The notes beneath the pieces were generated by a model that was not told where the DNA came from, made no database searches, and worked only from the letters and a program-made list of their open reading frames with translations. Below are positions 26,809 through 35,635 of a stretch of DNA of 64,000 nucleotides, piece after piece (within the stretch, counting starts at the first letter, position 1; the number at the start of each line of letters is the position of its first letter). The stretch comes from SNAP01 sp049671745 (GTDB lineage: Bacteria > Bacteroidota > Bacteroidia > Bacteroidales > Marinifilaceae). The position numbers were made by a program, and so were the translations under genes. The stretch lies in contig JBATVL010000078.1 in NCBI GenBank assembly GCA_049671745.1, forward strand, positions 40,871 to 104,870. Direction: 5' to 3'.

Positions 26809-27939
26809 ATGAGAAAATTATTTTGTTTATTACTTTTCCTTTCAATAATAGGAACAGGACATGCTGATGCACAGTTTGCTACATTGTTTAGAGTTATAAA
26901 AAAAGGTTTCTCTAAAAGCACAGTTAAATCGACAGGAAAGACAACTGTTAAAACGATTTCAAAATCTTCAGATGAGATAATAGAATATAGCGGTAAGTCG
27001 GCTTCAAAAATAAAGAAAACAAGTAGAGCAAGTCGTTTTACTACAAAGACGATTTCAAAGAACACCGATGATTTATTTAGATCTAGTAAAACTTTAAGTC
27101 GTAAATCTATAAAAAGCACTGATGAGATATTTTCTGAAGGAAGATATGCCTTAAAAGGTAGCTCCAGTAAGAAGGAAATAAATGATATTTTTAAAAAATA
27201 TGGAAGAAGAAAGAAACCTTCTACAAGTTTACTAAAACCATTACATATTTCATGGGCAGATGCAAATCATTTTAAATTAATAAAAAGACAAAGAGGTTTT
27301 GATATTATCTCAAAGGATGGCCATAATCTTGGACATGTTTTAACAAATGGCAAAACAACAGTTGTAAATACTTATTCTTTAACAGCAAGAAAAGCTGTAA
27401 ATCCTCTATTGGATGTTAAGCCTATTCCAAATTCTATTTATAAAGTTGAAAATAATATTTTTAAAGTAGATAAATATGGAAGAACTGTGGAAGCAAGTGC
27501 CTCTTCTTTTCCTAAAAATACCGTAAATAGAAAAGAAATAATAGGAAGTAGAGAGAATGCTAAAGCAATGAAAAAACAGGGAATTAAAGGAGTAGATGAT
27601 GGAGGTCATTTAATTGCTCATTCTTTAGGTGGAAATACAGGTGCTTTGAATATAGTACCTATGGAAAGTAGTTTAAATAGGGTTAGGTATTATTCTGTGG
27701 AGCGTTTTTTGAAAAATAATTCTAAAACATCAAAGAATTATAAAGTGAAAGTTATTTATAGAAATAAACGTAAACAAAGACCTAAAAAGTTTATTCAAAG
27801 TTTTGAGTATAGAGGTTTGGAAAAAAATCTAGATAAATTAACTAAAGTAAATAAAAGATTTAAATACAAAAAAAAGACTGATGCCTATGGGCATGAATAT
27901 TTTAAATGTTCCGTAGTACATAAGAATAAAAAATTCTAA
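26809..27939 (+). CDS. Exported DNA/RNA non-specific endonuclease (toxin-like)
   Basis: A 376-residue protein. A signal peptide ends near HADAQ (residue 22). Residues about 30-110 are low-complexity and rich in Ser/Thr/Lys, with a repeated TKTISKxxD motif. The C-terminal domain (about 200-330) has YKVENNIFKVDKYGR, then DDGGHLIAHSLGGN with the candidate catalytic His, and NIVPMESSLNR. This is the pattern of the Endonuclease_NS_2-type betabetaalpha-metal nucleases common in polymorphic toxins. It could degrade nucleic acid outside the cell for nutrition or act as an antibacterial toxin. No obvious small cytoplasmic immunity gene follows. Nuclease assignment is good; its role is inference. Confidence 0.8.
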   Translation: MRKLFCLLLFLSIIGTGHADAQFATLFRVIKKGFSKSTVKSTGKTTVKTISKSSDEIIEYSGKSASKIKKTSRASRFTTKTISKNTDDLFRSSKTLSRKSIKSTDEIFSEGRYALKGSSSKKEINDIFKKYGRRKKPSTSLLKPLHISWADANHFKLIKRQRGFDIISKDGHNLGHVLTNGKTTVVNTYSLTARKAVNPLLDVKPIPNSIYKVENNIFKVDKYGRTVEASASSFPKNTVNRKEIIGSRENAKAMKKQGIKGVDDGGHLIAHSLGGNTGALNIVPMESSLNRVRYYSVERFLKNNSKTSKNYKVKVIYRNKRKQRPKKFIQSFEYRGLEKNLDKLTKVNKRFKYKKKTDAYGHEYFKCSVVHKNKKF

Positions 27940-27966
27940 TTGATAATTATAAAAAACAATATTACA

Positions 27967-28893
27967 ATGAATTTAATTTTAACAATCTCATTTAAATTGA
28001 TATTAATGATTCCTTTATTTTTAGATTCAATAGTATTGAATACTCCAATCATCTTTCTTATTATAGCACTTTTGATTATTGTGATTGTGTTTTATATTTG
28101 GAAAACAGGAAAGAAAAATTCAAAGATAGAAGAACTAAAAGAATCTATAGAAAAACTAGAAAGTGATAATGCTTCTGCTGCACAAGTTAAAGATATGTTG
28201 AGTCAGACAATTAAACAGTTAAATCAAACAAACAATAAACACAAAAAGACAATTACTAATTTAGAGGAAGATCATTCTGATTTAAAAACTCTTCTTTTGA
28301 AAAAAGAGAACGAATTACTTAAGAGTAATATGAGTCCATATTTTTTACAAAACAGTGTTTCTGTTCTTAACCATTTTGCTCAAAAAGCTATGCAATCTAT
28401 ACAGAATCTTGTTCCAGTAATGAATCATGTGGTGAATGAGAGTAATGAAGAAAGTGTGTTGTTGGAAAATGAAATAGAATTTATTACTAGATTTTTAGCA
28501 CTTAAACGTTTGCAGCTTGACCCTGAATTTCAATTAGATTTAAATATAAATATACATGAAGAACAGAGAGATTTTAAGATTGTACCTATGCTTTTGATAA
28601 ATTTTATTGAGAAAGCTTTTAAATATACTGATTTAAATAAGAAGGATAATCATATTATTATTAATTTAGACTTCGATAATGAATTGAATTTAGTTTATGA
28701 GGTTAAGAATTCTACACTTTTTAGAGACAATGTGGAAGATTACGCTAAAGATGATGAACATATGAAAGCAGTAGCTGAGAATATTCGTAAGCGTTTAGCT
28801 TTAATTTACAATAAAGATGCTGAATTAGTCTGTGAAAGAAAAGAGAATGAATTTGTTGTTAAATTGGTTTTGCCTAGTTATGTTAATAAATAA
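27967..28893 (+). CDS. LytS/YehU-type histidine-kinase-like protein lacking catalytic residues
   Basis: A 308-residue inner-membrane protein with two N-terminal hydrophobic segments, a coiled coil (about 50-120) and a region aligned with His_kinase plus HATPase modules. Where active members have NPHFLFNSLN, this reads MSPYFLQNSVSVLN: the phosphorylated His is Tyr125. The ATP N-box, normally PFVENAFKHG, is NFIEKAFKYT: the Asn is Lys216. I see no glycine-rich G-box. The frame is intact, so it is probably a maintained pseudokinase and not a decayed gene. The ATG at 27967 is chosen over a TTG at 27940. No response regulator gene is adjacent. Confidence 0.75.
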   Translation: MNLILTISFKLILMIPLFLDSIVLNTPIIFLIIALLIIVIVFYIWKTGKKNSKIEELKESIEKLESDNASAAQVKDMLSQTIKQLNQTNNKHKKTITNLEEDHSDLKTLLLKKENELLKSNMSPYFLQNSVSVLNHFAQKAMQSIQNLVPVMNHVVNESNEESVLLENEIEFITRFLALKRLQLDPEFQLDLNINIHEEQRDFKIVPMLLINFIEKAFKYTDLNKKDNHIIINLDFDNELNLVYEVKNSTLFRDNVEDYAKDDEHMKAVAENIRKRLALIYNKDAELVCERKENEFVVKLVLPSYVNK

Positions 28894-28973
28894 TATATTT
28901 ATAAGCATTTTCTCTTTATAGTAAAATCATCTTAATCTTATATAGTATGACAAATATTAAATAAATTAGTATT

Positions 28974-30935
28974 ATGAAAAGATATGTATTAGGATTTTTA
29001 TTTTTTATACTTATATGTAGCTGCGCAATGGGGCAGATAAAAGAACAATATATATATCTATGGGATACTAGTTTGTTTCTTGAAGAGAATAGCTCGTCTT
29101 ATGAAACAGAAAGGGATATGAGTAAACACCTGATATCTCGTGTAGAAGCTTCTCTATCTTCAACAGAAATAATTGTTGTACCTTTTCAGATGTATGAGCT
29201 TGACTCGATAGAGAAGAAATTTGTAGATAAAGAATTTGGCAGGCTTTCTTGGATGATAAGGCGGCTTAAAAAGAAAAATGTCAATATTACTGGAATAGAT
29301 ATAAGTAAGAATATTACATCAGTATCTTCTCTAGTTAATTCTGAAATCCCCTCGTATATATATATATTAACAGATGGAAGGCATAATATATATAAACGTT
29401 TAAGTATATCTAAATTATTGACTACATGGGATAAGCGAGCTGTTAAAAAGAATGCTTATCTTTTTTATTACTCTAGAAATGTAGATGATGTTCCTGTTGA
29501 TTTTAAAAAGATAGATAAAAATCTACCTAATTTCTCAATAATAAGTAATCTTACTGCTTCGAAATTTGAATCACCAACAGTAGTTAGTAATAGGAAAATT
29601 AGAGATTCTACTTCTAAACATGTATTAGTTAATTTTGCAAATAAGCCAGATAGAGTTGCTTATGATGATTCTATCTTATTGGGCTTTTCTACATATATAA
29701 AAGAAGGTTTAGTTTTAAATATAGAGGTAACAAATGGTCGAAAACCTTATGTGTTATCAGTTAGAGTTAAAGATTCTCATATTCTTATTCCTAGTTCAAC
29801 TTTATGCAAAATAACTAAAGGGGATGAATTACTGGCATTTAGTATAAAAAAAAGATATTTTAATAAGGGAATAGAATATAATATAAATGATCAATTTTCT
29901 GTTTTTTATGAAGCTAACGAAAGTGAAAAATATACTTTAGAGTATTTCTTTAACATGCCTGAGTTGGTAAGTTATATTGAATGGTGGTATTTTTTAATCT
30001 TATTTGTTTTTATATTACTATTGTGGTTTATGATAAGAATGTGTCGTTACTTTTTTGGTAAAAGGAGTAGAAAGAGCTACATTAAAAATTTTATGCATGG
30101 TGATTTTACTTCTCATCCTGAATATAGAAATAATCAATTAGAATATCTTTTTGCTAGAGGAATACAAAAAAAAGGCAAATCGAGAGGAAAGGCAAATACT
30201 AAAGAGTTTCCTCTTTCTGTAACCTATGGAGAGACTAATGGTGGTATTGTTGATGTTTTCATGAATGATACACTGATAGGCATAAAGGATGTTATGAAGA
30301 ATGAGTTTATTGTAGATAGGCAACGCTCAATGGTTGACGGAGTTTCTGTATTTTTAGGACATCCACGATATGAAAAGAATTCTAGTTATAAGGTGAATGA
30401 TAGATCTAATTTTCATTCTTTTGAGACAAATGATTTAGGACGTAGAATTAAATTCTATTCTAAACTTACATCAGAATATTTTAAAGAGATTAAAGATAAA
30501 ACAATTCAATCTTCAATTTCTGAAGAAGAAAGAAAATGTCTTGTTTATTATGATGCTGATATTCGTTTTTCAGTTACTAAAAATAATAATCTCCATAGTC
30601 AAGATGTGTTTGACCAGTATAATGATTCTCCAGAGTATATAATTCCTTTATCTTGTGGTGGAATACCAGAGGTAATAAATCAATATCCTCAGGCATTTGT
30701 AATTGTAAAGTCAAAGAGAATATTAGTTGAAGAACTTATTCTAGAGCATTTAGATAAAGGTGAAGACGTAGAGTTGAGGGGAGAGATTACTTATTCTAAT
30801 TACACCTTTCGCCCATCTGAGATTATATATTCAATAAATGTGGTAGGAGAAAAACCTATTACTTTTAAGGCTTTTGTTAATAAAAATATTAATATATCTG
30901 ATGAGCATATAAACTTGTATAATTCTCTCAAATAA
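28974..30935 (+). CDS. Membrane-anchored protein with a VWA-like exported domain
   Basis: 653 residues. It has a signal peptide (MKRYVLGFLFFILICSC). An extracytoplasmic domain begins IYLWDTSLF and contains IYILTDGRHN near residue 130, which resembles a von Willebrand A fold with a degenerate metal site. A beta-rich domain follows to about residue 325, a membrane helix at about 335-357, and a cytoplasmic C-terminal region of about 290 residues that I do not recognise. It closes the four-gene operon, 80 bp after the pseudokinase. VWA domains bind protein partners, so it may form the scaffold of the system. The fold call is tentative. Confidence 0.65.
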   Translation: MKRYVLGFLFFILICSCAMGQIKEQYIYLWDTSLFLEENSSSYETERDMSKHLISRVEASLSSTEIIVVPFQMYELDSIEKKFVDKEFGRLSWMIRRLKKKNVNITGIDISKNITSVSSLVNSEIPSYIYILTDGRHNIYKRLSISKLLTTWDKRAVKKNAYLFYYSRNVDDVPVDFKKIDKNLPNFSIISNLTASKFESPTVVSNRKIRDSTSKHVLVNFANKPDRVAYDDSILLGFSTYIKEGLVLNIEVTNGRKPYVLSVRVKDSHILIPSSTLCKITKGDELLAFSIKKRYFNKGIEYNINDQFSVFYEANESEKYTLEYFFNMPELVSYIEWWYFLILFVFILLLWFMIRMCRYFFGKRSRKSYIKNFMHGDFTSHPEYRNNQLEYLFARGIQKKGKSRGKANTKEFPLSVTYGETNGGIVDVFMNDTLIGIKDVMKNEFIVDRQRSMVDGVSVFLGHPRYEKNSSYKVNDRSNFHSFETNDLGRRIKFYSKLTSEYFKEIKDKTIQSSISEEERKCLVYYDADIRFSVTKNNNLHSQDVFDQYNDSPEYIIPLSCGGIPEVINQYPQAFVIVKSKRILVEELILEHLDKGEDVELRGEITYSNYTFRPSEIIYSINVVGEKPITFKAFVNKNINISDEHINLYNSLK

Positions 30936-30959
30936 ATAATATAATTCTTTTTTATAATG

Positions 30960-30998
30960 AAATCCTCCTTGATTATTTATTGATATCAAGGAGGATTT
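30960..30998. terminator. Bidirectional terminator
   Basis: Perfect 14-bp stem (30960-30973 with 30985-30998) containing TCCTCCTTGAT, in an A/T-rich context. It lies between the convergent VWA-like and propeller lipoprotein genes. Confidence 0.85.
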
Positions 30999-31019
30999 TA
31001 ATTCTTTTTAAAGAATTAT

Positions 31020-32288
31020 TTATCTTTTTAAACGTCCTAATATCAATACAGGATTAGCCTCTTCTGTTATACTCTCTGTAATTTTTTTAAGTTTTTTATA
31101 ATAAGAAGTGTTAGTCTTTTTCTCATCCTTTAATTCTTCTACTCTTTCAATAAGATCAATGGCTTCTACTGCATCTACAATATATTCATTATTGGTGATT
31201 TTCATTTGATTGAAATGATTCACGTTATCAAAATCATTGTAAAAGAATTTCTTTTTTTCATCTTCTTTGAAGCATCTTGCACAAACTAGTGTTCCTTCTT
31301 CTTTATCGAAAATGAAAGCATTAGATATAGTTTCAGCAAAAATGTATTTGTCTGTTTCGTTTTTTACTGTAAAGTAATCACTCATCCATGTTGTTTCACC
31401 TAATATTATACTGAATTTATTGCCACCTGTCATTCCACCGAATTTCCAACTAGATAAGCCTTTTCTGAATTCCTTATTATTTAGAATAATATGTGCTTTT
31501 CTACCTTTTTCTGTTTTTGAGAAAATTGTATCGTTTCTAACCTCATGATAATATATTCTATTATTATATTTATATATATCTGCTCCAGGGAATTCAAGTC
31601 CAAATTTTGGAGCTCCATCTTTTGGTGTGAGAGGATAAATCTTAGAAATTAGTTTGGATTTAATATTACCATTCAAATCTATTTCTGTTAAGCAACTAAA
31701 ATCAAGTGAGTCTTTCTCTCCTAGTTTAAATAATCCAGGTGTTACAATAGTATTTGAAGAGCTTATATACTCTATCTGTCCAAGAGGGAATTTTACATCT
31801 TCAGATATAAGTTTTCCGTTATAATCGAATTGCATTAAACGTCCTTTGCTTGCTGCGTTAGCATACACTCTTTTATTCTTTCTATCTATGCAGAAAGAAC
31901 TGCATTTATATTCTTTAGGACCTCTTCCTCTTTTGCCAAATTGCAGAAGGAATTTCCCTGACATATTAAACTTATAAAGATTTCCTCTGTCTTCAAGAAA
32001 GATAAATTCATCATCTGTAATAAATTTAATATCTTTTGATTCGCCTATGATACATTTTTCATTAGATTCTAAAGGGATGTATATTAAAGAATCACATATT
32101 TCGGAGAGATTAACAATAGTTGAGTCTTTTATAGCAGATTTTAGATCTAAATGTATTACATCATCTTTCACAGAGGCATATTTATACTGCTTATCTTTAG
32201 TGTTGTTTACTTTTTTTGAGCTGTTAGCTCCGCACGAAAAGCAAAGTGCTGCTAAACCTGCAAGTAATAATTTGTTTGTTTTAATCAT
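31020..32288 (-). CDS. 6-bladed beta-propeller lipoprotein
   Basis: A 422-residue lipoprotein. The signal ends in LCFSCG with a lipidated Cys at 19 (or 16). The mature protein carries NHL/6-bladed-propeller type segments such as FLLQFGKRGRGPKEYK and FCIDRKNKRVYANAA. This family is abundant in Bacteroidota, often beside polysaccharide or signalling loci, and probably acts in binding on the cell surface; the ligand is unknown. It stands alone between a terminator and the array B region. A possible promoter at 32516-32523 would put array B in its leader. Confidence 0.8.
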   Translation of the reverse strand: MIKTNKLLLAGLAALCFSCGANSSKKVNNTKDKQYKYASVKDDVIHLDLKSAIKDSTIVNLSEICDSLIYIPLESNEKCIIGESKDIKFITDDEFIFLEDRGNLYKFNMSGKFLLQFGKRGRGPKEYKCSSFCIDRKNKRVYANAASKGRLMQFDYNGKLISEDVKFPLGQIEYISSSNTIVTPGLFKLGEKDSLDFSCLTEIDLNGNIKSKLISKIYPLTPKDGAPKFGLEFPGADIYKYNNRIYYHEVRNDTIFSKTEKGRKAHIILNNKEFRKGLSSWKFGGMTGGNKFSIILGETTWMSDYFTVKNETDKYIFAETISNAFIFDKEEGTLVCARCFKEDEKKKFFYNDFDNVNHFNQMKITNNEYIVDAVEAIDLIERVEELKDEKKTNTSYYKKLKKITESITEEANPVLILGRLKR

Positions 32289-32347
32289 TAAATTTTATGT
32301 TTTAATTTTTGTAACTGTTTAATAGAGGCAATAAATACTACTTCTCG

Positions 32348-32487
32348 CAATGCCCTTTCAATGTCCTTCTAATGCTTTATCTATGTTGATTTTATGTTCA
32401 GCATATACGCAGCTAATACGCAGCTAATACGCAGCGTATACAGATCTCGTATACGCTGCGTATAATCTCCATATCTATTGAGCCTAA
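32348..32487. repeat. Phased 11-bp repeat with perfect palindrome (array B)
   Basis: Nine consecutive units lie in unbroken 11-bp phase from 32348 to 32446, each with AT at positions 3-4; the units at 32403, 32414 and 32425 share ATACGCAGC. The last units enter a palindrome with perfect 15-bp arms (32427-32441 and 32449-32463) and a 7-nt centre. Degenerate inverted units continue on the far side (32455-32465, 32466-32476). The architecture matches arrays A and C while the sequence is unrelated. Its role is unknown. It fills most of the 295-bp gap between the propeller lipoprotein and the DUF1232 gene. Confidence 0.82.
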
Positions 32488-32515
32488 TTTAAACACAAAT
32501 CGACCACTATAACGA

Positions 32516-32523
32516 CAAAGTTA
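32516..32523 (-). promoter_or_regulatory. Possible -7 box upstream of array B
   Basis: TAACTTTG on the minus strand. If used, the transcript would run through array B before the lipoprotein gene, giving a structured leader of more than 200 nt. No -33 partner is seen. Confidence 0.3.
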
Positions 32524-32583
32524 GATCTAGTTTAAACCTAGCTTGAGATTCTTTAATCCTTTAAGTAAATTGTTAAAAATCTT

Positions 32584-32988
32584 TTATTGTTTCTTTTTCC
32601 ATGTTTCATACGTATTTAAACATGAAGATATTTGTGTTATAACCAAACCGATGACTGCTATATCATCAATAAAACCCAATAAAGGGATGAAATCTGGAAT
32701 TAGATCTATAGGAGAAAGAAGGTATAGTAGAGACGCTACTATAGCAACAAGCGCATTTATAGGTATCTCTTTATAATCCCCAGTGTAGTAGTCTCTTATT
32801 ATTGAGAAAAATAACTGAAGTTGATGCCATACTGATTCTAGTTTACTTTTATTTCTATTGGCTTTCTTGAAAGCTTTACTAATTTGAATTTGTGTTTTTT
32901 CTTTATCTTGTATAAGTAATTCTGCTTTTGCTGTTGATTTTACTAATTGAATATTTGCTTCTTTATTATTGATTTGAGTCTTTGTCAT
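32584..32988 (-). CDS. DUF1232 (YkvA-type) membrane protein
   Basis: A 134-residue protein. The first 65 residues are charged and helical. The C-terminal half has the DUF1232 signature SLLYLLSPIDLIPDFIPLLG followed by FIDDIAVIGLVI. These small inner-membrane proteins are widespread; their biochemical role is unknown. It stands alone and divergently from the AraC-type regulator gene. Confidence 0.88.
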   Translation of the reverse strand: MTKTQINNKEANIQLVKSTAKAELLIQDKEKTQIQISKAFKKANRNKSKLESVWHQLQLFFSIIRDYYTGDYKEIPINALVAIVASLLYLLSPIDLIPDFIPLLGFIDDIAVIGLVITQISSCLNTYETWKKKQ

Positions 32989-33116
32989 GTTTTTTTGATT
33001 TTATAGGATTTTTAGTTCGTAAATCTATAATAAATATGATTAGAGAAAAAGATATGCATCATTTAGAGTAATTTGTTTATTTTAGACAAGTCAAAAATGA
33101 ATAGAAATAATATATT

Positions 33117-34229
33117 ATGATACTAACAAATAGCATGCCATTAGTAGGAATATTCTTTGGCATTTTCGTACTTTTTATAATATTATCTAATAGGAGAGGG
33201 AATGTCAAGAATAAAGAGGCAAAGTCTATACTTATTGGACTTATTTGTATGACAATTCATTTTCAATTTGACTCATTTGTTTATCTTAATGGCATTAAGT
33301 GGATTAGTATAGCTGGTTATTCTTATTTTCATTATCATCTTTCAGGAGCCTTAATGTTTCTTTTTATAGTTAGTCTCTTTAAATTACAGTACAATTTGAA
33401 GTCCTGGCTTATATTTATTGTTGTATATACTATTATTAGATGTGTTGTATTGTTCTTAACTAAGATAGATCTTGAGAGTGATTCTATTGATAGTTTGTCT
33501 GGTTATTCTTGGGCTCTTGCTTTTGATTTTTATGCTAGTAGTGTGATAAATCTTTATTTTATGTTTAAGGCATATAGAAAGCTTAAAAATGCGAATTTTG
33601 CAGTTGTACTTTCAAGAAGAGAAAGAATAAATTATCAGGCTTTAAAGAAATTGTTACTCTTTGCGGTAATTATAAAATTGGCTATTCTCCAATCTAAAAT
33701 ATTGGGCTATTATTTCGATAATCAGCTTTTATCTCAATATAAATTTGAGACTATAATTGCTAGTTTATTTTTCTTTGCTTTGGCATTTTTTGCTGTTCGT
33801 TTTCCTGTTTACTCTATTTATGGGGATCATAGAGAAAATAATACTGCTCCTAGTCAGAAGTATGCTAAATCTTCCCTTAAAATATCTGAATCTTCAGAAA
33901 TGTGGGATGATATTATTAATATAATGAATGATAAGAAGGCATATAGAAATCCTGAGTATCGTTTGAATGATTTAGCTGATTGTTTAGGAAAGGCTTTACA
34001 TCATGTTTCTCAGATTATTAATGAAAGAGAGGGCATAAGTTTCTCTGAATTTATAAATAAATATAGAATAGAAGAGGCGAAACAATTGCTTGTCTCTGAT
34101 AAATCTAGGGAACTTACTATTTTGGCCATTGCATATGAGGTAGGTTTTAATTCTAAGTCAGCTTTCTATTCTGCTTTTAAGAAAAGTACAAATCTTACTC
34201 CTTCTGCTTACAAAAATTCAATGATATAA
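33117..34229 (+). CDS. Multi-helix membrane protein with C-terminal AraC-type HTH
   Basis: 370 residues. Six or seven membrane helices occupy about residues 5-235. A cytoplasmic AraC-family DNA-binding domain (about 265-365) follows, with ALHHVSQIINEREGISFSEF and FYSAFKKSTNLTPSAYK as the two helix-turn-helix segments. It is a one-component membrane regulator, a type frequent in Bacteroidota. Its HTH resembles that of the TPR/AraC protein at 9015. The signal and target genes are unknown. Confidence 0.88.
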   Translation: MILTNSMPLVGIFFGIFVLFIILSNRRGNVKNKEAKSILIGLICMTIHFQFDSFVYLNGIKWISIAGYSYFHYHLSGALMFLFIVSLFKLQYNLKSWLIFIVVYTIIRCVVLFLTKIDLESDSIDSLSGYSWALAFDFYASSVINLYFMFKAYRKLKNANFAVVLSRRERINYQALKKLLLFAVIIKLAILQSKILGYYFDNQLLSQYKFETIIASLFFFALAFFAVRFPVYSIYGDHRENNTAPSQKYAKSSLKISESSEMWDDIINIMNDKKAYRNPEYRLNDLADCLGKALHHVSQIINEREGISFSEFINKYRIEEAKQLLVSDKSRELTILAIAYEVGFNSKSAFYSAFKKSTNLTPSAYKNSMI

Positions 34230-34278
34230 TACTTCTCTATAATATCCTCTCTGTAAGTCTTTTAATAAAGAGTCATGT

Positions 34279-34340
34279 GTCCTAGCCTATAAAATAGGAC
34301 AACTATAGCTCCGGAAATATATCCTATATTATAGGATAGG
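34279..34340. repeat. Nested hairpin dyad (possible relative of arrays A-C)
   Basis: CCTAT/ATAGG (34286-34298) and TCCTAT/ATAGGA (34322-34336) are two small hairpins. In addition, the 10-mer at 34281-34290 pairs with 34331-34340 (9 of 10), and the ATAGGA at 34294-34299 mirrors TCCTAT at 34322-34327, all about a centre near 34310. Unlike arrays A-C I see no convincing 11-bp direct phase. It lies in a gap of about 300 bp after the AraC-type gene that otherwise holds nothing clear. Confidence 0.55.
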
Positions 34341-34535
34341 TCGATTTTGTTTTCTTGTTTTTCTATGTTTGTTTCAGGTTAGTTAATTAGTGAATTTATA
34401 GACTTCTCATCATGCTTGTATATAGAATGATATTTTTTGATGATAACAAAGAATAGGAAATGACTTATTACAATTGGTGTGTTGTAGTCTGATGAAGTGT
34501 GTTTGAGGAGTCTATTTTTTTTGATAAGTATAAGG

Positions 34536-34802
34536 ATGTATGATATGGATAATAATATGAAAAAGGCAAGAAAATTAGATAGTGTAAAGTTTCTAGCTGT
34601 AATGATTATTTTTATTGTTGGTATGATATTTATGATTGCTCAGAAAATTTCAAGTTGGTGGGTTTGGTTAGTATATATTACTATCTGGACTATTACAGAG
34701 ATGAGAGTTGTAAGGAATATTCATTTTAAATGGTGGGTATGGATACTTATTATTTTTATATTATCAGTTATTGATCTATCTGTTGTTATCTTCTTTTCAT
34801 AA
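34536..34802 (+). CDS. Small two- to three-helix membrane protein, unknown
   Basis: About 88 residues from the ATG at 34536 (later ATGs at 34545 and 34557 are also possible). A charged N-terminus (KKARKLDSVK) is followed by hydrophobic segments at roughly 27-45, 49-60 and 68-87. I do not recognise it. It is a small orphan gene between the dyad region and the V-ATPase operon. Confidence 0.55.
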   Translation: MYDMDNNMKKARKLDSVKFLAVMIIFIVGMIFMIAQKISSWWVWLVYITIWTITEMRVVRNIHFKWWVWILIIFILSVIDLSVVIFFS

Positions 34803-35018
34803 TGATTTGAAATGTACAAAAGGATTTAAATATTTTTTATAGTTAGATAAATTTATTTGTGAGCTGAAATGTAGTAATAACAAACGATGTAGTATTAATT
34901 ACTGTTAATATCGTATGATTTTTAGACTCTTGTGCTAGTTTATTTCATTTATAATTCATAATTTCAAGAGCAATTAAATAACAAATAAAGTATTAACCCA
35001 ATATATTTAGTAGGTTTT

Positions 35019-35630
35019 ATGAATGAAAAACTTAATATAATTACAGAAAAACTCTATAATGATGGGCTTGTTAAAGCTAAAGAGGAGGCTGAAAATATTC
35101 TTCTTGACGCAAAAAAACAAGCAGAGGGGATAATAGAGAAAGCAAATAAAGATGCTGAAAAAAAGATTGTGGAAGCTAAGAAAGAATCTGCTGATTTGAA
35201 GCATAAAGTTGAGGCAGAACTTAGATTAGGAGCAGAGCAGGCTGTTGCAGCTATTAAGCAACGAATAGTTTCTCTTGTCTCTGACGATATTTCTTCTAAT
35301 ATTTCGTCTGAGGCATTTAAGGATAATGAATTTGTAGAAAATCTTATTCTTACTGTTGCTGAAAAATGGAAATCAGATGAAGGAGTATACGATTTGAATC
35401 TTATTCTTTCTGAGGATTTAAAAAAAGAAACAGAAAATTTCTTCTCATCTAAAGCAAAAACACTTCTAGATAATGGATTAAGTCTTGACTTTAAGGCTAA
35501 TGATACTAAAGGTTTTGTTCTTAGACCACAGGATGGTTCTTACCAAATTAATTTCACTGACGAGGTATTCAATAACTTCTTTGCAGATTACCTAAGAGGA
35601 TTCACAAAAAAACTACTTTTTGATAACTAG
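35019..35630 (+). CDS. ntpE: V-type ATPase subunit E
   Basis: A 203-residue peripheral stalk subunit. The N-terminal half (about 10-75) is a charged coiled coil with heptad AEEAENILLDAKKQAEGI-like repeats, and the C-terminal globular domain is typical of subunit E. It is the first gene of a seven-gene operon E-DUF2764-A-B-D-I-K. The stalk connects the catalytic head to subunit I. The next gene starts 5 bp later. Confidence 0.88.
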   Translation: MNEKLNIITEKLYNDGLVKAKEEAENILLDAKKQAEGIIEKANKDAEKKIVEAKKESADLKHKVEAELRLGAEQAVAAIKQRIVSLVSDDISSNISSEAFKDNEFVENLILTVAEKWKSDEGVYDLNLILSEDLKKETENFFSSKAKTLLDNGLSLDFKANDTKGFVLRPQDGSYQINFTDEVFNNFFADYLRGFTKKLLFDN

Positions 35631-35635
35631 AGCCT

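Noticed and set aside
26700..27119. 140-codon minus-strand frame over the nuclease operon
   Set aside because: A shadow of two genuine plus-strand genes; no independent evidence.
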